From the NCBI RefSeq assembly GCF_001721295.1, contig NZ_MDDS01000013.1:186001-250000 (forward strand): DNA of 64,000 nt, written 5' to 3'. This document shows, piece after piece, positions 62,167 to 64,000 of this stretch; the first letter of the stretch is position 1, and every line of letters begins with the position of its first letter. The DNA is from Sphingomonas turrisvirgatae. Its GTDB lineage: Bacteria > Pseudomonadota > Alphaproteobacteria > Sphingomonadales > Sphingomonadaceae. A model generated the notes under the pieces. That model made no database searches. It saw only the letters and a program-made list of their open reading frames with translations, and had not been told where the DNA came from. The translations under genes were made by a program, and so were the position numbers.

Positions 62167-62616
62167 TCACCGCCGCGCGGCGAAGAAGTCCCTGAGCAGC
62201 GCGCCCGCCTCGCCCTCGCCGATGCCGGAATAAATTTCCGGGCGGTGGTGGCAGGTGGGCTGCGCGAAGAAGCGCGGCCCGTGCTCGACCGCTCCGCCCT
62301 TGGCATCGCTCGCGCCGTAATAGAGGCGCGTGATGCGGGCGTGGGCGATGGCGCCGGCACACATCGCGCAGGGTTCAAGCGTCACCCACAAGTCGCAATC
62401 GTCGAGCCGGTCGCTCCCGAGGGTCGCGGCGGCGGCGCGGATTGCCAGCATTTCGGCATGCGCAGTCGGGTCGCACAGCGCGCGCGGCGCGTTGGCGGCG
62501 GTGGCGATCACCTTTCCCGCATGCAGGATCACTGCGCCGACGGGAACTTCGCCGGCCCGCGCGGCATCGCGGGCAGCGGCAAGCGCACGGGCCATCGGGT
62601 CGGGCAGCGGGAACAT
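62167..62616 (-). CDS. tadA: tRNA-specific adenosine deaminase
   Basis: 149 residues. Zinc-dependent deaminase that makes inosine at the tRNA-Arg wobble position. Zinc and catalytic sites: PTAHAEMLAIRAAA (HAE) and LEPCAMCAGAIAHARI (PCxxC). The N-terminal PLPDPMARALAAARDAARAG fits TadA. Not to be confused with the pilus ATPase of the same symbol. Confidence 0.92.
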   Translation of the reverse strand: MFPLPDPMARALAAARDAARAGEVPVGAVILHAGKVIATAANAPRALCDPTAHAEMLAIRAAAATLGSDRLDDCDLWVTLEPCAMCAGAIAHARITRLYYGASDAKGGAVEHGPRFFAQPTCHHRPEIYSGIGEGEAGALLRDFFAARR

Positions 62617-62667
62617 GGCCGCGCTATGCCCTGCCCGGTGCGACGAGGCTAGGGTCCTGACCCTAGG

Positions 62668-62943
62668 TCAGTTCGCCTCGACGGGCTGACGCGCCTTCTC
62701 GACCTCGACGCGCGGCACCTGGATCGTCTTGTTCTCCATCACCACGGTCGGCACCTGGATCGTCTTGTTGGTATAGCCCATGTCGACCTTGCCGACATCG
62801 GCCTGCACCGCCGGAGCCTTGCCGCCCTCGACCTTCACCTCGGGCAGGGCGCCGGAACGCAGGTTGAGATTGATCATGCCGAGCCAGGCCATGGCCAGTA
62901 TGACAATCACGGCAAGGCCGATAATGGCCAGGATTGCGCGCAT
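62668..62943 (-). CDS. Membrane-anchored protein with a 12-residue tandem repeat
   Basis: 91 residues. One N-terminal membrane helix (RAILAIIGLAVIVILAMAWL) and an exported-looking tail. Residues 58-67 and 70-79 carry TNKTIQVPTV and ENKTIQVPRV, a 12-residue period. In the DNA, the matching 21-base identity is at 62713-62733 and 62749-62769. The open frame continues upstream to 63507 but the start at 62943 gives the clean membrane helix. I recognise no family. Confidence 0.7.
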   Translation of the reverse strand: MRAILAIIGLAVIVILAMAWLGMINLNLRSGALPEVKVEGGKAPAVQADVGKVDMGYTNKTIQVPTVVMENKTIQVPRVEVEKARQPVEAN

Positions 62944-63099
62944 CGGTGCGTCTCCCCATCGGTTCGTTTGCGAAATAACGCGCCGATCCTGATCGAGGTT
63001 GCATCGGCGGCGTTCGAGGTTGACGAAAAGGCACCGTCCGGTTAGTTGCGCACGCTTTCCGGGGCTTCCGGAACAGGCATGAACCTTAGGATTTAAGCG

Positions 63100-63390
63100 A
63101 TGTCGCGCATTTGCGAGCTGACCGGCAAGGGCCGGCAGGTGGGTCACAACGTTTCCCACGCCAACAACAAGACCAAGCGCACTTTTCTGCCCAACCTGCA
63201 GAATGTGACGCTGATGTCGGAGGCGCTGGAGCGCTCGATCCGTCTGCGCGTGTCGACGCATGGCCTGCGTTCGGTCGAGCATAATGGCGGCCTCGACAAC
63301 TGGCTGCTGAAGACCGGCGACGACAAGCTGTCGCTGCGCGCGCGTCGCCTGAAGCGCGAGATCGTGAAGAAGGCTGTCGTCGCAGCCTGA
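63100..63390 (+). CDS. rpmB: 50S ribosomal protein L28
   Basis: 96 residues. Conserved start [20 protein letters not shown] and the mid-part [20 protein letters not shown]. Length is typical for alphaproteobacteria. It is alone (rpmG is not next to it). A hairpin follows its stop. The 156 bases before the start hold no other gene. Confidence 0.97.
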   Translation: MSRICELTGKGRQVGHNVSHANNKTKRTFLPNLQNVTLMSEALERSIRLRVSTHGLRSVEHNGGLDNWLLKTGDDKLSLRARRLKREIVKKAVVAA

Positions 63391-63420
63391 TTCGCGGCTG
63401 ACGCGATGACGTTCGACGAC

Positions 63421-63450
63421 CGGCCCGCTCCCTATGGGATGCGGGCCGTT
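63421..63450 (+). terminator. Hairpin terminator after rpmB
   Basis: CGGCCCGC at 63421-63428 pairs with GCGGGCCG at 63441-63448, extended by TCCC/GGGA, followed by only two T residues. It separates rpmB from the convergent esterase-like gene. Confidence 0.55.
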
Positions 63451-63455
63451 CGGCG

Positions 63456-64000
63456 TTAGGGTGGTGCGTCGAGCCTGAACTTGAGCAGCAGCGAGCGCTG
63501 AAACCACAGCGCATTGTCATCCGAGGCGATCCACAGGATGGTATCGCGCCCCTCCCGGCTCACCGCCAGCGCCTCGAAATTGTCGTGCAGCACCGGGGCG
63601 GCGAAGCGCGCGACCTCTTGTCCAGTCACGATCGCGCCGGGGCGAATCGCGGCGCGATCGATCAGGGTCAACGACGCGGTGAAGCCAGCCTGAAGCGAAG
63701 CGCGGCGGTTGAGGATGGCAATGCGGCCATCGGGCAGCTCGGCCGCGTCGGTCGGCTGGAAACGAGCCGGCGGGCGATAGGCGAAGCGGAAGCCGCGGTC
63801 CGGGACGCGGAGCGGATCGCCGGCGAACCAGATTGCTTCGCGCGTGCCCTTTGCCCCCGCAACCTTGTGCTCGGAAATGGCGATGAAGCTGCCGTCGCGC
63901 AAGCGTACGAGCGATTCGGCCCCACCATTGAGCGACCATTTCGCCATTGCGCGCGGCGCCACGCCCCGGCCGTGGCGAAGGTCGGGATCATAGCGCCAGA
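63456..64000 (-). CDS. Esterase-like activity of phytase family protein, 5' part missing
   Basis: Runs off the right edge; at least 180 residues are visible. The frame reads from WRYDPDLRHG through KWSLNGGAESLVRLRDGSFI and PDGRIAILNRRASLQAGFTA to the stop at 63456. This is the Phytase-like beta-propeller fold of PF13449 as I recall it, often exported. An ATG at 63962 is internal because upstream residues are in frame and match the fold. Function is not clear; the family is named from phytase homology only. Confidence 0.8.
   Translation of the reverse strand, partial: WRYDPDLRHGRGVAPRAMAKWSLNGGAESLVRLRDGSFIAISEHKVAGAKGTREAIWFAGDPLRVPDRGFRFAYRPPARFQPTDAAELPDGRIAILNRRASLQAGFTASLTLIDRAAIRPGAIVTGQEVARFAAPVLHDNFEALAVSREGRDTILWIASDDNALWFQRSLLLKFRLDAPP

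Overview
The window is GC-rich, densely coded chromosome. Gene families and typical protein lengths point to an alphaproteobacterium, most likely a sphingomonad (Sphingomonas or a relative). Supporting signs are an ATP12-type F1 chaperone, a DUF1192 protein, a Sphingomonas-type cupin fusion, many TonB-free peptidases of the M13/M16/DUF885 type, and intergenic GTCATCCCGGC-type and CTCCCGGTGGGAG-type repeats. This is inference from protein families; no rRNA is present to confirm it. I saw no tRNA, rRNA, CRISPR array, integrase, transposase or phage gene. Both edges cut genes: a MarR regulator on the left and a phytase/esterase-like protein on the right. No stretch longer than about 300 bases lacks a gene.

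Layout. 1-2.8 kb: MarR fragment, membrane-anchored hemerythrin, ybjN-proC coupled pair, UbiK-type factor. 2.8-7.6 kb: TspO, then an RND efflux operon (periplasmic adaptor then permease) with a candidate operator upstream. 7.7-10.8 kb: a glycosyltransferase and LpxH-like phosphoesterase pair, a fragment of a glutathione S-transferase, and a quinone oxidoreductase. 10.9-15.7 kb: DUF1192, clpA with terminator, a 7TM diguanylate cyclase and a tiny exported protein. 15.7-22.5 kb: acyl-CoA ligase facing an aldehyde dehydrogenase, then xseB-ispA, coaD, cyclophilin and queA.

22.5-26.0 kb is the most accessory-looking block: a minus-strand run of a TadG-like von Willebrand pilus protein, two TadE-like pseudopilins and a PilZ protein with intact c-di-GMP motifs. 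26-36.8 kb: small membrane and EF-hand proteins, a CDF zinc exporter, a cupin fusion translationally coupled to a 53-residue zinc-finger protein, tgt, a double M16 peptidase, a SleB-type hydrolase, small Arg-rich exported proteins and manA. 36.9-45.3 kb: bamD, recN, a DUF885 peptidase, a lipoprotein, then a tight crcB-rluC-HAD-membrane protein-ATP12 operon.

45.3-64 kb: a Sua5 threonylcarbamoyl-AMP synthase, GntR regulator, nitroreductase, POT peptide transporter, DUF1622, DUF3291, M13 peptidase, phhA, alpha/beta hydrolase, lipoprotein, glycerophosphodiesterase, xdhC with a MobA-like transferase (no molybdoenzyme in view), acetyl-CoA synthetase, CNNM/CBS transporter, OmpA lipoprotein, tadA deaminase, a membrane protein with a tandem repeat and rpmB.

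Most of the window is housekeeping and envelope biology: isoprenoid and CoA synthesis, queuosine (queA, tgt), t6A (Sua5) and inosine (tadA) tRNA modification, outer-membrane assembly, and peptide and amino-acid catabolism. I did not find a clearly new defence or mobile system. The items most worth a second look are the tad-pilZ run, the GST fragment, the candidate efflux operator, the glycolipid gene pair and the coupled zinc-finger/cupin pair.
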